DNA of 64,000 bases from Acidobacteriota bacterium (GTDB taxonomy: Bacteria; Acidobacteriota; Holophagae; Acanthopleuribacterales; Acanthopleuribacteraceae). Both the position numbers and the translations under genes were made by a program. The first letter of the stretch is position 1. The number at the start of each line of letters is the position of its first letter. The notes beneath the pieces are model-generated. The model saw nothing but the letters and a program-made list of their open reading frames with translations, ran no database searches and had not been told where the DNA came from. Below, in pieces: positions 63,550 through 64,000 of the stretch. The stretch spans positions 62,001 through 126,000 of the forward strand of contig JASJCB010000005.1 of the NCBI GenBank assembly GCA_030066195.1, in the 5' to 3' direction.

Positions 63550-64000
63550 TTATTTGGTGATATAACCCACGATGCCGCGTAAGAGGGCTTCTTCTGATTG
63601 TTCGGCGGCCAGGAAGAAATGATCGCCCGGTAACATGTGGTACTTGAAGTTGTCGCTGTATTTGCCCCAACCCTCGATGCCTTCCTCGGGCACGTCCTCG
63701 TCCTTCAAACCGCCGAAGGCGGCCATGGGGCAATTTACCTTGGTTTCTTTATCGAATTCCGCCGTCTCCGAGAGGGTGAAGTCCGCGCGCAGCAGGGGCA
63801 GCATCAGTTCCATCAGTTCGGGATGGTCCAGCACTTCCTGCGGGGTGCCGTTCATTTCGGCCAGCTTGGCCTGGAATTCCGGGTCCGGCAAGCTGTGTAC
63901 TTCTTCACGGTCCACCTCGACATGCGGTGCGTTGCGGCCCGAAACAATCAGGTACTTGGGCTCGAATCCCTTTTTTTCCAAGCGGCGGGTCAGGTCGAAG
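63550..64000 (-). CDS. Type II thioesterase, N-terminus beyond window
   Basis: The last 149 residues are visible and the frame is open through base 64000. VSGRNAPH, GGLKDEDVPEEGIEGWGKYS and MLPGDHFFL match the GrsT/SrfAD-like thioesterase II family. The catalytic Asp (GGLKDED) and His (GDHFFL) are present; the nucleophile GxSxG lies outside the window. Such enzymes free misprimed carrier proteins in NRPS/PKS systems. With FAAL-ACP and the DUF6875-like gene on the same strand, it supports a lipopeptide-type locus continuing to the right. Confidence 0.85.
   Translation of the reverse strand, partial: FDLTRRLEKKGFEPKYLIVSGRNAPHVEVDREEVHSLPDPEFQAKLAEMNGTPQEVLDHPELMELMLPLLRADFTLSETAEFDKETKVNCPMAAFGGLKDEDVPEEGIEGWGKYSDNFKYHMLPGDHFFLAAEQSEEALLRGIVGYITK

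Overview
The window looks like a chromosomal segment of a flagellated Gram-negative bacterium of moderately high G+C. It has an Oar-like TonB-dependent receptor, lipoprotein signal peptides, a flagellar hook gene with a sigma-54 promoter, DyP peroxidase, CHAT/TPR proteases and six-bladed beta-propeller paralogues. This mix recalls Acidobacteriota (Holophagae/Acanthopleuribacter-like). That placement is inferred from gene content; no rRNA or tRNA gene was seen.

Layout. 1-8772 (-) is most of one giant secreted multi-Ig-domain protein that continues beyond the left edge. 9474-13636 holds a pyruvyl-transferase-like protein, a cyclic-nucleotide-binding TPR protein, a serine hydrolase and a beta-propeller protein that is translationally coupled to the TonB receptor (13636-16479). 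17718-27031 is an island of three caspase-fold proteins: CHAT-TM-TPR-FecR-like, lipoprotein TPR-CHAT and a C25/gingipain-like peptidase. They surround an ECF sigma factor, a membrane anti-sigma-like protein, a small lipoprotein-like protein and a 51-residue peptide gene. 27434-39014 carries an alpha-amylase with a dyad-operator promoter, a serine beta-lactamase-like hydrolase, small and lipoprotein genes, a PQQ-like propeller, a retropepsin-like pair, a PNPOx-like protein and a putative secreted glycosidase. 39055-45240 holds an AAA/PD-(D/E)XK protein, an ABC ATPase plus adaptor without a permease, DyP peroxidase and a DapB-like dehydrogenase. 45316-52135 has a 1767-residue kinase-ATPase-GAF-SpoIIE signalling protein and flgE. 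From 52289 come an ABC-F protein, a small secreted protein with a C39-like protease, another propeller and an NqrM-like protein. The right end is a lipopeptide/NRPS-type locus (FAAL-ACP-broken C domain, DUF6875-like protein, type II thioesterase) with a third propeller inside it.

The most unusual structure is non-coding. Four intergenic regions (about 16640-17066, 34870-35505, 54177-54482 and 63113-63433) contain degenerate repeat arrays whose core motifs recur every 42-43 bp, which is four helical turns. In the second array GTAC cores recur every 20-22 bp. The first two arrays have different core sequences but the same period. The last two are inverted copies of one another about 9 kb apart. 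They look neither coding nor CRISPR-like and are the best candidate here for an undescribed system.
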